This document shows positions 33,973-43,240 of a stretch of DNA of 64,000 bases, one piece after another (within the stretch, counting starts at the first letter, position 1; each line of letters opens with the position of its first letter). The notes under the pieces are model-generated. The model was not told the origin of the DNA, did not search any database, and saw only the letters and a list, made by a program, of their open reading frames with translations. The stretch is from Candidatus Pelagisphaera phototrophica. Its GTDB lineage: Bacteria; Verrucomicrobiota; Verrucomicrobiia; Opitutales; Opitutaceae. Both the position numbers and the translations under genes were made by a program. The stretch is from positions 806,001-870,000 of the forward strand of contig NZ_CP076039.1 in assembly GCF_014529625.1 (NCBI RefSeq), in the 5' to 3' direction.

Positions 33973-35277
33973 TCACATCCATAACTCTTCGATGACGCCT
34001 GTGCTGTCGCCATGGGACTCTGCCCCGATGCCAGTGCCTTTAAGGAGGCTTAGCCATAGATTACACAGGGGCGTTTTTGCATTTTCCATTACCAGGTGGC
34101 GACCATGTTTTACACCTGCAGCGCCACCGGTAATTATTGTGGGGCAATTTTTCAGGTAGTGGATGGATTCAATGTTGCTTCCGTAGCTGAGTGATATGTT
34201 GTCAAACAAGCTGCTTCCATCGGCTTCCTTAGTCCCCTTCAACTTGTCTATCAGATATGCGAGGAGCTGGGTCTGTTTTTCATCCCGCATCTCGGAAACG
34301 CTTAGCCTCGAGCCGTTCGTATAGTGGCTCATATTGTGCCCGGTGATGGTTGCTCCGAGGCTTCGAATGAAGGTATCCACAGGTTGGCGATAAGTCATGA
34401 CGCGGGTCGCGTCGACTTGCATTGCGGCCACCATGATATCGTACATCAATTTAACTTCTTCATAGCCCTCAATCTCTCCCTGCGGCTCATTGATTGGGTC
34501 AGCAGGACGGATTTTAGGAACATCAAGCCACTGCTCTTCCTTCGCCAGTCGCGTCTCGATTTCACGAATCGACTGGAAATACTCATCGAGTTTATCTGTG
34601 TCGTTCTTGCTCAGGTTTCCATTCATGCTTCGGGCGTTGTCCAGAACAGTGTCGAGCACACTGCGTTTCTGCTTCAGCATGGTTTGCCTTTCTTCTAGAG
34701 GTGTGTTGTCATCGGAGAACAGTTTGTGGTAGGCGGCGACGGGCGTGTTTAATCCGGCGATAGGTTTGCCTTGCCGGTTCCATGACATGGATAATCCGGG
34801 ACCGTGGCCAGAGTCCTCCGCCCGATCGCAACCCAGCTGAATAGAAGTGAAGCGGGTTTCTTTTCCGAGTGTTTCTGCAGCTACTTGGTCAACGGATACG
34901 CTGTTGTAGAAGCTCTGTCCGGGCTCCGCATAACGATTAGCGCCAGTCAGATAGAAAGTGCTGCCCCAGTGGGCTTCGCTCGAAAACTGATTGGTCAGAT
35001 TCTGAATAATGGTGAGGTCCTTTTTGTGCCGCTCTAGCGCTTTTAGGCCTTTCGGAAGATTGTAGTTTGAACCAATTGTATTTAAATCTGGATACCAAGA
35101 CTCTTTTGTGACTCCCCAGCCGAAGCCGAGAAACATCATTCGTTTAGGAGGAGCGGCCACTTTCGCTGCAGCAGCAAACGCCGAGCTACCCAGTGATTCG
35201 AGGAATGGTAAAGCGATTAATGCGGAGCTGCTGCGAAGAAATGTTCGTCGTGTTTGGGTCAGTTTAGAGTAGTTCAT
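33973..35277 (-). CDS. DUF1552 domain protein, Tat-type signal
   Basis: This 434-residue protein starts with T-Q-T-R-R-T-F-L-R-S-S-S-A-L-I-A-L-P-F-L-E-S-L-G, a twin-arginine signal. DUF1552 landmarks include M-M-F-L-G-F-G-W-G-V, T-I-I-Q-N-L-T-N-Q near 98, H-W-G-S-T-F-Y-L near 112, S-I-Q-L-G-C-D near 152, G-L-S-M-S-W-N-R near 168, D-T-F-I-R-S-L-G near 312 and S-L-S-Y-G-S-N near 379. It lies 117 bases after the DUF1592-type gene and 81 before the redoxin-thioredoxin gene. The DUF1592 plus DUF1552 pairing is standard in PVC bacteria, so the two products are expected to act together in the periplasm. The function is unknown. Confidence 0.88.
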   Translation of the reverse strand: MNYSKLTQTRRTFLRSSSALIALPFLESLGSSAFAAAAKVAAPPKRMMFLGFGWGVTKESWYPDLNTIGSNYNLPKGLKALERHKKDLTIIQNLTNQFSSEAHWGSTFYLTGANRYAEPGQSFYNSVSVDQVAAETLGKETRFTSIQLGCDRAEDSGHGPGLSMSWNRQGKPIAGLNTPVAAYHKLFSDDNTPLEERQTMLKQKRSVLDTVLDNARSMNGNLSKNDTDKLDEYFQSIREIETRLAKEEQWLDVPKIRPADPINEPQGEIEGYEEVKLMYDIMVAAMQVDATRVMTYRQPVDTFIRSLGATITGHNMSHYTNGSRLSVSEMRDEKQTQLLAYLIDKLKGTKEADGSSLFDNISLSYGSNIESIHYLKNCPTIITGGAAGVKHGRHLVMENAKTPLCNLWLSLLKGTGIGAESHGDSTGVIEELWM

Positions 35278-35394
35278 TGACTGAAAGAATTAATTAATGA
35301 TGGTTTGCGAATCATGAGAATGGATACGGATAAAAAGTTTTTACAGGTCTTTCTCGTTTCATGAAACGGGTGTGATTTGTTGGAAAAATATTTC

Positions 35395-37932
35395 TCACTT
35401 TTGTTGAAATTGTTCGGATTGAACGAGAGCATGGATGAACGTCCGAGACTGGTATTCACTGGATTTAGCCTCCGATAGGATCTCTTGGGCCAAATCATAG
35501 TCGGTAAATCCATACGGTCGACCGAGACCATATTCAATGAGGGATTCGGTGAGCCCAAGAGCAAACGAGTCACCCTTCTCTGCGATCCGGTCCCTTAGCT
35601 CGAAGAAGTCGTTGAAAGGAGTTTTGTCAGGGAGAGTGCCACTGGGGTCGATGGGGGCCCAGGAATCCTCCTCATTCTTCTTCGTCGCGATGATTCTCTC
35701 CATTGACCGCCACTTGCCGGCAGCATCAAAATTTTCTAAACCGTATCCAATTGGGTCAATTTTTTGGTGACACTGGGCGCATTGGGGCTCTTCCATATGA
35801 ACAATTTGCAGTTCGCGGGCGGAGAGTCGCTTTTCTGACAGTCGACTGAGTTGCGGTACATTGGCCGGTGCCGGGGGAGGTGGATCATTGAGTAGTTTTC
35901 GCATGACCCAAGCACCGCGTTCTACGGGTGATGAGCGCTCGCCATCAGAACCCATAGCAAGTACTGCAGCGGTACCAAGCAGTCCACCTCTGGGTGAACT
36001 ATCTGGCAAAGAAACTTTTCTGAAATGGCGCCCCTTTACACCCTGTATATCGTAGTATTCAGCCAAAAGGTCGTTAATCACAACGAAGTCGGACTTGAGT
36101 AAATGCTTTATGCTCAGGTTCTCATCGAAGAGTGTCTGGATTGTGTGGTAGATCTCGTTTCGAGCTGCGTCTTTGGCACTGTCATCAAATTCAGGATATA
36201 ATTCGTAGTTGAATTGGAAGAAATTGAGTCGATCCATATGGAGCCATTGGCTCGTGAACCCGCTGACGAAGTGCCAGGCTTTAGAATCCGAAAGCATTCG
36301 GTTGGTTTGGTGCTCCAACGCCATTGAATTCTTGAGCTTTCCCGCTTTGGCGACTTGGTATAGCTCGTCGTCAGGCGGGGCGCTCCAGAGGAAATAGGAG
36401 AGCCGGACTGCGAGTTCGAGATCGTTGAGTTCACGCTTTTCCTCACCCGGTTTCGGCTCGTTCAAATAGAGAAAAGCCGGCGAAGCGAGTATGACTGCTA
36501 GGGGGTCCACGAGAGCCGTTTTGAAATTGGCTCCAGCTTGGCGCTTATCCCGATAAAGGCTCATCAACTTATCCAGGAAGCTGTCGGTGGGCTCTTGGGT
36601 TCTAAACGCTTTTTCGGAGAATCTTCGCAGTATATCCTTGGCGTCTTCATCATTCTCGATTGCGGAAGGTCCTCGATCGAATACGAGCGTTTGAAATTGG
36701 GTCAACTTCTCGTTTTGAATTGGTCCTTCCCATTCGAGCCAGTCGATCCAAAGTGCGGGCGGCTCTAGGGGCTCGTCCCGCTGACGAGCATTCCGGAAAA
36801 CGAAGCGCGCCGCGTCGCGATTGTTGTGCTGCCGCTCTCGAACTCCAATTTTTCGGCTGGACGAGGGCGTAATGGTAATCGGAAACTCGACAATTTGAGG
36901 TTCTTCGTATGTGCCGGTTACTTTTCGGTAGTCGAGGATAGCCAATTCTCCGGACCGAGCGCCACTTTCTACCGTTCCAATTTCAAGGAAGCGTCTCCGC
37001 ATCGGGGCTTCCTCAAACCCGCCTACGCGAGCTCGTATGATATATTTCCCCGGGGGAGCTTCTTTGGGAAGGGTTATGGTATCGGTTATGGCCCCATTCC
37101 AGGTCACATAAAACACTGTGCCTGTTTTGGTCTGAGGGAGGGAAAGATAATGGGAGTAGCCGATGCCGTCCCTATTGTAGAGACCCGTTTCGAACTTGAC
37201 GCGGGCGGCATCGATAAAGCCGAATTCAGACGGTGATTTGCCGGACTCTTTCCACTGCTCCCCTCGTATCTTGGCATCCAGCAGCTTGTTGTATCTATTT
37301 TGGATCGTTTTGTTAGTCGCGATCTCGGATTCCTTGAGCACACGGGTTGGTTTAAGGCGCGAGGGCGTTGTCAGCGCGGCGTTTAATGCACGTTTGGCAA
37401 TGTTTAGGTACTGCTCAAATTGGTCGCTGGAAAAAAAGAGAGCGGAACCCACCGTGTCGAATGAGCCTGTACTCGCGTCCTTGGGAAGCTCTTCCGCTTC
37501 GATCGACACGCCAAGCAATTCCCAGATGGTATTCTCGTACTCGCGCCGGTTGAGGCGGCGCATCGTGATAACACCACCGCTGTCGTTGAGGATGTTTCGA
37601 GCGGTGACCATTTGATGTGACAGGTCGTCCAAAAAATCGGTCTTCGATTGGGCTTCGGGTTGCGTCTCGTCTTCTGGGGGCATTTCGCCAGAGTTGAGTA
37701 CGTTGAGAACTTTTTGCCAGAGTTCTGCCGTTGCGAGCGTACTCAAATTGAAGGACAAGTCCTCTAAGTTGACATTGCCTTCCTCGGTAATCGCATCGTG
37801 GCAGTCCAGACAGTATTCGTTTAAAAAATCAAAGTGATTCTCAGGCATCACCGCAGTTGGCCCTTCCGACGCGAAGGCGCTGAATCCTAAGCAGAAAGAG
37901 GCTAAAATTGCGATTTGCTGGGACAGTATCAT
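35395..37932 (-). CDS. Large DUF1587/DUF1592/DUF1588/DUF1585 cytochrome c-like protein
   Basis: This 845-residue protein has a signal peptide (A-I-L-A-S-F-C-L-G-F-S-A-F-A). An N-terminal heme site, Y-C-L-D-C-H-D near 41, sits in a PSCyt1-like domain with L-N-S-G-E-M-P-P-E-D-E. DUF1587 (R-R-L-N-R-R-E-Y-E-N-T-I-W-E-L-L) is followed by a long insert (about 220-420) that looks like a carbohydrate-binding beta domain. DUF1595, DUF1592 (R-L-S-Y-F-L-W-S-A-P-P-D-D-E-L), DUF1588 (R-G-G-L-L-G-T-A-A-V and C-A-Q-C-H-Q-K-I-D-P-I-G-Y-G-L-E-N-F-D) and DUF1585 follow. It is first in the operon with DUF1552 and the redoxin-thioredoxin fusion. Two C-x-x-C-H sites imply covalent heme; the reaction is unknown. 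Confidence 0.91.
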   Translation of the reverse strand: MILSQQIAILASFCLGFSAFASEGPTAVMPENHFDFLNEYCLDCHDAITEEGNVNLEDLSFNLSTLATAELWQKVLNVLNSGEMPPEDETQPEAQSKTDFLDDLSHQMVTARNILNDSGGVITMRRLNRREYENTIWELLGVSIEAEELPKDASTGSFDTVGSALFFSSDQFEQYLNIAKRALNAALTTPSRLKPTRVLKESEIATNKTIQNRYNKLLDAKIRGEQWKESGKSPSEFGFIDAARVKFETGLYNRDGIGYSHYLSLPQTKTGTVFYVTWNGAITDTITLPKEAPPGKYIIRARVGGFEEAPMRRRFLEIGTVESGARSGELAILDYRKVTGTYEEPQIVEFPITITPSSSRKIGVRERQHNNRDAARFVFRNARQRDEPLEPPALWIDWLEWEGPIQNEKLTQFQTLVFDRGPSAIENDEDAKDILRRFSEKAFRTQEPTDSFLDKLMSLYRDKRQAGANFKTALVDPLAVILASPAFLYLNEPKPGEEKRELNDLELAVRLSYFLWSAPPDDELYQVAKAGKLKNSMALEHQTNRMLSDSKAWHFVSGFTSQWLHMDRLNFFQFNYELYPEFDDSAKDAARNEIYHTIQTLFDENLSIKHLLKSDFVVINDLLAEYYDIQGVKGRHFRKVSLPDSSPRGGLLGTAAVLAMGSDGERSSPVERGAWVMRKLLNDPPPPAPANVPQLSRLSEKRLSARELQIVHMEEPQCAQCHQKIDPIGYGLENFDAAGKWRSMERIIATKKNEEDSWAPIDPSGTLPDKTPFNDFFELRDRIAEKGDSFALGLTESLIEYGLGRPYGFTDYDLAQEILSEAKSSEYQSRTFIHALVQSEQFQQK

Positions 37933-38130
37933 TGGGAAAATGAGTGAAAGAGTCTGTTATCAATCTACATCTTAATGGGGCTTTCGCAAGAGTTCTCTCT
38001 TAGGACGTGAAATTGGACGATCCCGGATTCTCCAAATTGAATTGCCTAGTAGACCTGGGCCACAGAAGAAAAGGGGTAGAGTCGGTTTGACCTACCCGAG
38101 ATCCCCCTTCATTGATTAAAGAGAAAATTT

Positions 38131-38862
38131 ATGAAACTTATTCCAGTTATCGCTCTTTTGTTATCGGTAGCCGCACTAGCCATTGCCATCATTAGAAAGG
38201 AATCTCCAGCGCTTCTGGAATCCCCTGCTTCGGACTCAGCTCTCCAAGCTGAGGTCGAAGACCTTCGTCAACGGCTTGCCGCTTTGGAAGCGTTGGGTCG
38301 ACCCGCAGCGTTAGAGGAGACAGAAGCGCCCTTCCTAGAGAAGCGGATTGAAGAGCTAAGCTCTCAACAGCAAGACATCGCGGAGCTTGCATTAAGCATC
38401 GATTCGCTGGGTGTTATCGAAACGCAAGAACGCGAGTTGGTAAACGCCTACAATATTCTAGTGGATGAGAGGCGTCCGGCTTGGGAGCGAGCGAAACAAG
38501 CCGGATTGCTCAAGCGCTATGGCCAGTTCGATCAGGGAGCCGTCGATTCCATGTGGAAGCTATTTTCAGATCCGAAGAAGCCGTATGACCAGGCAGCCGC
38601 GTTGCATGCTTTGAAGGGGCTTGTCACCCGGGAGCATCGCGATGATGTGCTGACTGCGTTGAATTTAGAGGTAGAGAACGGCTTCGAGAACGGTCGATTA
38701 CGTTACTATGGGATTGAAGCGCTGGAGTCACTGACTCAGGATGCAGAGGTGCGTGATTGGCTAACCTTTATCGCGCAGAATGATCCAGAGCCCAAGATCG
38801 CCGGTCGGGCTGCAAAAATGGTCGGCCTGCCACCTCCGGCAGGGGCCTCCAAACGACGTTAG
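38131..38862 (+). CDS. Membrane-anchored coiled-coil protein with HEAT-like C-terminus
   Basis: I do not recognise a named family for this 243-residue protein. Residues 1-21 form one hydrophobic helix (I-P-V-I-A-L-L-L-S-V-A-A-L-A-I-A-I-I) without a clear cleavage site, so it is probably anchored. Residues 38-100 are a heptad-rich coiled coil (E-V-E-D-L-R-Q-R-L-A-A-L-E and K-R-I-E-E-L-S-S-Q-Q-Q). Residues 105-235 are helical, with Ala/Leu-rich repeats such as Y-D-Q-A-A-A-L-H-A-L-K-G-L and Y-G-I-E-A-L-E-S-L that resemble HEAT-type helices. It ends in a basic tail (G-A-S-K-R-R). It stands alone on the + strand between the DUF1592 gene and an RND gene. A scaffold role is a guess. Confidence 0.75.
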   Translation: MKLIPVIALLLSVAALAIAIIRKESPALLESPASDSALQAEVEDLRQRLAALEALGRPAALEETEAPFLEKRIEELSSQQQDIAELALSIDSLGVIETQERELVNAYNILVDERRPAWERAKQAGLLKRYGQFDQGAVDSMWKLFSDPKKPYDQAAALHALKGLVTREHRDDVLTALNLEVENGFENGRLRYYGIEALESLTQDAEVRDWLTFIAQNDPEPKIAGRAAKMVGLPPPAGASKRR

Positions 38863-38949
38863 GGAGTGATTTATTTGTCCATCTATTTTTGGGATTGGAC
38901 ATAGGAGAAACGAGCCGAACTTCCCTGCCGGAAGCAACCGTTAGGCTAT

Positions 38950-41900
38950 TTAAAGTTCCTCTTCCTCTTCTTCTTCAGACAAATTAGGATTGATATTATA
39001 TAAACGACAGAATAAGTGCGTGACGTCATCGAAAATGAGGACAAGGACGGGTATGAGAACCAAGGTAATCGCGGTTGCGAAGATAATGCCCCAGCCCAAT
39101 GAAATCGCCATCGGGATTAGGAAGGAGGAGCTAGGCTGTGGATCGAACATTAACGGCAGGAGACCGAAGAACGTCGTCAAAGAAGTCAGCAAAATCGGAC
39201 GAAAGCGACGGACACCCGCAATCCGAACGGCTTCTTCGATAGCCATGCCTTTTTTGATATTCGTATTCATGAAATGGACTAGAATCAAACTGTCATTTAC
39301 TACGACTCCGGACAATGCCATCATTCCAAAAATGGAAGATTGGTAGAGTCTCGGTTCACCACCGTTCCAACTGAAGATCCAGGCCATCAACCAGTGCCCC
39401 ATAATTGCTCCAACGACCCCAAACGGAATGGCGGACATTACGATTAGAGGTTGAAAGTAGCTTCTCAGGGGGATCGCCAGAAGGGCAAATATCACGGCCA
39501 GAATGAAATAGATGCCAGCGGTCATTTCGCGATTGTTGTCGCGGGCCTCCGCAGCGCGTCCGCGCACGTCGAATCCCATTCCGGGATACTTGGTCGCCAC
39601 TAAGTTGGGTAGAAATTCCTCGAGGATCCCGACCTCAATGGATTCAACATCCAATTTGTTGGTGTCGCCATCTGCACTGACCTGGATGATGCGATTTCGG
39701 TCGATACGACGAATCGAGGGAAGGCTTTTGCCGGGTACCACTTTGGCGACGGTTTCAAAGGGTACCTCCGATCCGCTGGCGGTGCGGATCATCATGTTCT
39801 GAAGAGAGGCTAAAGAGCGTCGGTCCTTTTCGGGGTAGCGGACCATGACCCGTACCTCGTCCCGTTCTCGCTGAATTCTCTGCGCTTCTGCTCCGAAGAA
39901 CGCAGCCCGAATTTGCTGGGCAAGATTGCTCGCGGTAACGCCGAGAAATTCAGCTTCAGGCTTCAGTTCCAAGTTATATTCGTCATTCGCATTTTCGTAC
40001 GTATCCACAATGTCGTACAGCCCATCATACGACTCTAGATGCCTTTGTAGGTCCGAGGAGGCTTCCTTAAGCAGATCAATGTCCGGGTGAATGAGTTCAA
40101 AAGCAAGGGCTCCTCCTGACCCTCCTCGCTCGAAGGAAAAACTCAATCGTTCGGCTTCAGGGATGGGAGGCACCATCTTGCGGAGCTCGTCCGCTAGATC
40201 GCGGCTTGTGTACCCGTATTTTTGTGATGGCTCAGCTCCGATTTCGATGACAACCTCCCCTAGTTCATCTATTCCAGCTTGGTTCTCGTCGCTAGTGAAA
40301 AAGGTGTTGCCAAAGGGCTGTCCTCCAGCTGTGGCGAAAATATTGGGTATGACCTCTGCCTCGAAGCGTTCGTTGATTTCCTTCTGAAGACTGAGGGCGG
40401 CGTTTTCGATGAGCCTCACCTTCTCCAAGGTAGTCTCAAAAGTTGTGCCGGAGGGCATTTGTAGGGCAACGGTGGTCGTATCCCTGGGAACACTTGGCCT
40501 TTGGGTGTAGCCAATTCTTTCCCCCATTATTAGTCCGAGAAAGATGAGGAGAAAGCAAACGAAGATGGAAAAGGATGTATAGCGATTGATCAAAGCCCAG
40601 TTCAGGGCGGGGCGATAGTATTTAAGTATCGCGTTCTGCAAGCCATCAGAGAAAAAGCGTTGAAATCGGATAAAGGGGTTTTTCGATTTTCCTGAGTCCG
40701 GGAAATGGGTACAATGCTTTAAGTGGGCGGGTAAGATTAGTTTGGACTCGACTAGCGAGAAAAGCAGAACAGGTAGGACGACAAGTGGGATATTCTTGAA
40801 AAAGGCCCCAGACCGGCCCGACATCAAGCTGAGTGGATAGAATGCCACCATAGTGGTGACGACTCCAAAAAAGACGGGCACCGCTACTTCTTGGGTTCCT
40901 TTTATAGCGGCGGTTAACGGTTTGGACCCCCGCTGCATATGCTCAAATACGTTCTCACCCGTAACGATGGCATCGTCAACGACGATTCCGAGGGTTATAA
41001 TAAATGCCAGCAGAACTACGACGTTGATCGTCACCCCTAGAAAAGGAAGCATAAAGAAAGAGCCTGCGAAGGCGATCGGGATCCCCCAAGCGACCCACAA
41101 AGCCAGCGAAGGGCGCAGGAATAGAGCGAGAACGGCTAGAACGAGAAAGAATCCCATCACCGCGCTTTTCGACAATGTGCTAAGGCGTGCCTTGATCCGT
41201 TCCGAACTGTCGCCCCAGTAGCCGAGACTAATGCCGGCAGGCAGTTGCTTTTTTTTATATTCTATAAACTCCTTTATCGAGTCTCCGATTTCGATAATGC
41301 TTTGTGATCCTGTCCTGAATACATCGATTGCGATCGCCCGTCTTCCGTTGTGTTGCGCGATAATAGGGGTTTCGTCGAACCCGTCGATTACCTTGGCGAC
41401 GTCCCCGACTTTAATCTTTGCGCCATCATCTCGTACCAGCAAGGTGATGGACGAGAAATCGTCGTAGTTGTACGCCTGTTGATCCGTACGGAGTAAGATG
41501 CGCCCTGAGTCGGTTTTTATGCTCCCGGCAGAAAGATCGATAGACGATGTTCGGATCGCTCTCGTAACCTGATCGAAGCTCAACCCGAATTCGCGAAGAG
41601 ATCGCTCGGATATCTCAATCGCAATTTCGTACGGACGAATCGCCTTGAGCGAGGCGAGGGATACAGCGGGTAGATTGGCCACTTCATCCCGGATCTGCTC
41701 GCCCATCAATTTGAGGTCTTTTTCGGTGAGGTCACCGGACAATACCATGGTGATGACTCTCTCAGAATTGGTTCTTAGGCTAATCTGGGGCCGTTCGGCA
41801 TCGGGAGGAAAAGTCTGAATCGTGGCGACCCGATTGGTTACTTCATTCAGCTTTTCGTTCAGGTCGTATTCCTCTTCAAAATCCAAGACTACACGTCCAA

Positions 41901-42168
41901 TGCTAGAACTAGCCATTGCGTCCATCTCGTCGATGCCTTCAATATCGTGAAGTGCTTCTTCAAGGCGAGTCAGAATCGCTTGTTCGATTTCGCTGGGCGT
42001 CGAACCGCGATAGGCAACGGACACGGTTACGGTGCGGTCGGGCACTTCGGGAAAGTCTTGGAGAATAATTCGGTCTTTGAGGGTCCAGATTCCCCCGCCA
42101 ATTATAGCAACCATCAGTAGGTTAGCGGCTACTCCATTGCGAGCGAACCAGGCGATCATCGTGTTCAT
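38950..42168 (-). CDS. RND efflux transporter permease, orphan, acidic tail
   Basis: This 1072-residue RND permease has the expected two-fold arrangement: M-I-A-W-F-A-R-N-G-V-A-A-N-L-L start, a large periplasmic loop, TM4 with I-V-V-D-D-A-I-V-T-G-E-N-V-F, a second loop, and TM10-12 with G-V-V-V-N-D-S-L-I-L and R-F-R-P-I-L-L-T-S-L-T-T-F. The C-terminus ends in seven Glu and a Leu, an unusual cytoplasmic acidic tail. It is similar in layout to the permease at 20772-23942, but no membrane-fusion protein gene lies beside it. The upstream 180 bases hold no gene and the next gene region is a relic. It may use the other adaptor or one elsewhere. Confidence 0.9.
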   Translation of the reverse strand: MNTMIAWFARNGVAANLLMVAIIGGGIWTLKDRIILQDFPEVPDRTVTVSVAYRGSTPSEIEQAILTRLEEALHDIEGIDEMDAMASSSIGRVVLDFEEEYDLNEKLNEVTNRVATIQTFPPDAERPQISLRTNSERVITMVLSGDLTEKDLKLMGEQIRDEVANLPAVSLASLKAIRPYEIAIEISERSLREFGLSFDQVTRAIRTSSIDLSAGSIKTDSGRILLRTDQQAYNYDDFSSITLLVRDDGAKIKVGDVAKVIDGFDETPIIAQHNGRRAIAIDVFRTGSQSIIEIGDSIKEFIEYKKKQLPAGISLGYWGDSSERIKARLSTLSKSAVMGFFLVLAVLALFLRPSLALWVAWGIPIAFAGSFFMLPFLGVTINVVVLLAFIITLGIVVDDAIVTGENVFEHMQRGSKPLTAAIKGTQEVAVPVFFGVVTTMVAFYPLSLMSGRSGAFFKNIPLVVLPVLLFSLVESKLILPAHLKHCTHFPDSGKSKNPFIRFQRFFSDGLQNAILKYYRPALNWALINRYTSFSIFVCFLLIFLGLIMGERIGYTQRPSVPRDTTTVALQMPSGTTFETTLEKVRLIENAALSLQKEINERFEAEVIPNIFATAGGQPFGNTFFTSDENQAGIDELGEVVIEIGAEPSQKYGYTSRDLADELRKMVPPIPEAERLSFSFERGGSGGALAFELIHPDIDLLKEASSDLQRHLESYDGLYDIVDTYENANDEYNLELKPEAEFLGVTASNLAQQIRAAFFGAEAQRIQRERDEVRVMVRYPEKDRRSLASLQNMMIRTASGSEVPFETVAKVVPGKSLPSIRRIDRNRIIQVSADGDTNKLDVESIEVGILEEFLPNLVATKYPGMGFDVRGRAAEARDNNREMTAGIYFILAVIFALLAIPLRSYFQPLIVMSAIPFGVVGAIMGHWLMAWIFSWNGGEPRLYQSSIFGMMALSGVVVNDSLILVHFMNTNIKKGMAIEEAVRIAGVRRFRPILLTSLTTFFGLLPLMFDPQPSSSFLIPMAISLGWGIIFATAITLVLIPVLVLIFDDVTHLFCRLYNINPNLSEEEEEEEL

Positions 42169-42355
42169 GAAATCTTAGGTAGTTGGGGAAATAACGTGTT
42201 GGCTAGAAAACTAGAAGTTATCTCTATATCGATTGGAATCTGATTGCATTCAATTTAAATATTCCTGTCCGAATCAAATTGCTGCTCCCCATATTATTCG
42301 AGACGACGCCATTCTGAGGAAGAAGGATACCAGAAATCAAGATTCCCCTAAATTA
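42169..42355. other. Upstream region of the orphan RND gene
   Basis: AT-rich non-coding DNA upstream of the RND start, leading into the enolase-superfamily relic. No start-proximal adaptor gene, operator-like repeat or riboswitch fold is apparent. A promoter for the RND gene should lie here, but I cannot point to convincing -35 and -10 boxes. Confidence 0.35.
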
Positions 42356-42619
42356 CGGTGATCAGTGGGAGGATTTGGCCCGTTGCTTGGATTGATCGAA
42401 ATGGGCAAGGGAAAGATCGAAGTCTCGCCCCACAATCCTTCCGGCCCTGTGTCCACAGCAGCCAGTCTACATGCAGCCGCTTTGTATCCAGAAAATGTGA
42501 AGTCACTTGAATATGCGTTTGATGCCGCACGAACCCGCAAAGCGTACGGGGAACGCGTGGAGGACGGAAACTTGTACCTTAGAGACAAGCCCGGCTGGGG
42601 AATCAAAGTCGAGAATTAG
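42356..42619 (+). pseudogene. Relic of a mandelate racemase/muconate-lactonizing-type enzyme (C-terminus)
   Basis: A frame ending with TAG at 42617-42619 reads I-E-V-S-P-H-N-P-S-G-P-V-S-T-A-A-S-L-H-A-A-A, then S-L-E-Y-A-F-D and R-V-E-D-G-N-L-Y-L-R-D-K-P-G-W-G-I. This is the diagnostic C-terminal segment of the enolase-superfamily MR/MLE group (S-P-H-N-P-x-G-P then L-E-Y, then D-G-x-L-x-L-P-x-x-P-G-x-G). Only about 85 residues remain. A TGA lies directly upstream at 42359-42361, and the N-terminal domain and barrel with its metal ligands are absent. It is therefore the tail of a deleted sugar-acid dehydratase-like gene. Confidence 0.78.
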
Positions 42620-42646
42620 TATCGGTTTTTTTCCAGCAGCCTATTA

Positions 42647-43240
42647 CTACTCTAGTTCCTGAGCGAGAATGTTTCGGAAATCGACACTCATTTCGCGCTT
42701 GGGGTGCACTTGGATGCCGATAGGGCCCTCGGGAATGATGGTCTCAGAATCGTAAGTCATGACCTGGGTTCCGTTTAGCCAAGTGGTGTAAGTGTTTCCG
42801 TTAACTTGTACCTTGATGGTGTTCCAATCGTCGAGCTTTAGGGCTTTGGTACCTGTTTCGACTTGGATGGGATAGCCTTTCCCGGGTATGTAGGGAAGGG
42901 CAGTCATGTCCCGCTTTAGACTACCCGACTCGCCAATCTGTATTTGCTCTTTGGTGTCGTGAAGGAAGATGCCCGTATCGATTCGCCCTGAGCCGAATTT
43001 GAAGTCTGCCTGAAAGATAAAGTTTCGGTAACTTTTTTCAGTTTGTAGGATGTCGCCCTTTTGTTCGGGGTCGTTGGCAGCGTGAAGAATTCCGTTTTTA
43101 ACCTTCCAGCAAGCATCTACATTTGCGGTCCAGCCCGACAAGTCCTTGCCATTAAATATGGGTTTGAGCCCGGAGCCATTCTGGGAGCAACTGGCGAATA
43201 GGAATGTGAGAAGAAGAAGGAATGAGGATAGAGGTTTCAT
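42647..43240 (-). CDS. DUF1080 (3-keto-disaccharide hydrolase) lipoprotein
   Basis: Read from ATG 43240 the protein has 197 residues. That start gives a textbook lipoprotein signal, M-K-P-L-S-S-F-L-L-L-L-T-F-L-F-A-S-C, with the lipobox Cys at residue 18. The longer frame to 43372 adds 44 unrelated residues. The DUF1080 domain shows P-I-F-N-G-K-D-L-S-G-W, D-T-G-I-F-L-H-D, Y-P-I-Q-V-E-T-G, W-N-T-I-K-V-Q-V and V-D-F-R-N-I-L. Anchored in the outer or inner membrane, it would act on 3-keto-glycosides if active. It follows an exported sugar isomerase-like gene by 165 bases on the same strand. Confidence 0.87.
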   Translation of the reverse strand: MKPLSSFLLLLTFLFASCSQNGSGLKPIFNGKDLSGWTANVDACWKVKNGILHAANDPEQKGDILQTEKSYRNFIFQADFKFGSGRIDTGIFLHDTKEQIQIGESGSLKRDMTALPYIPGKGYPIQVETGTKALKLDDWNTIKVQVNGNTYTTWLNGTQVMTYDSETIIPEGPIGIQVHPKREMSVDFRNILAQELE

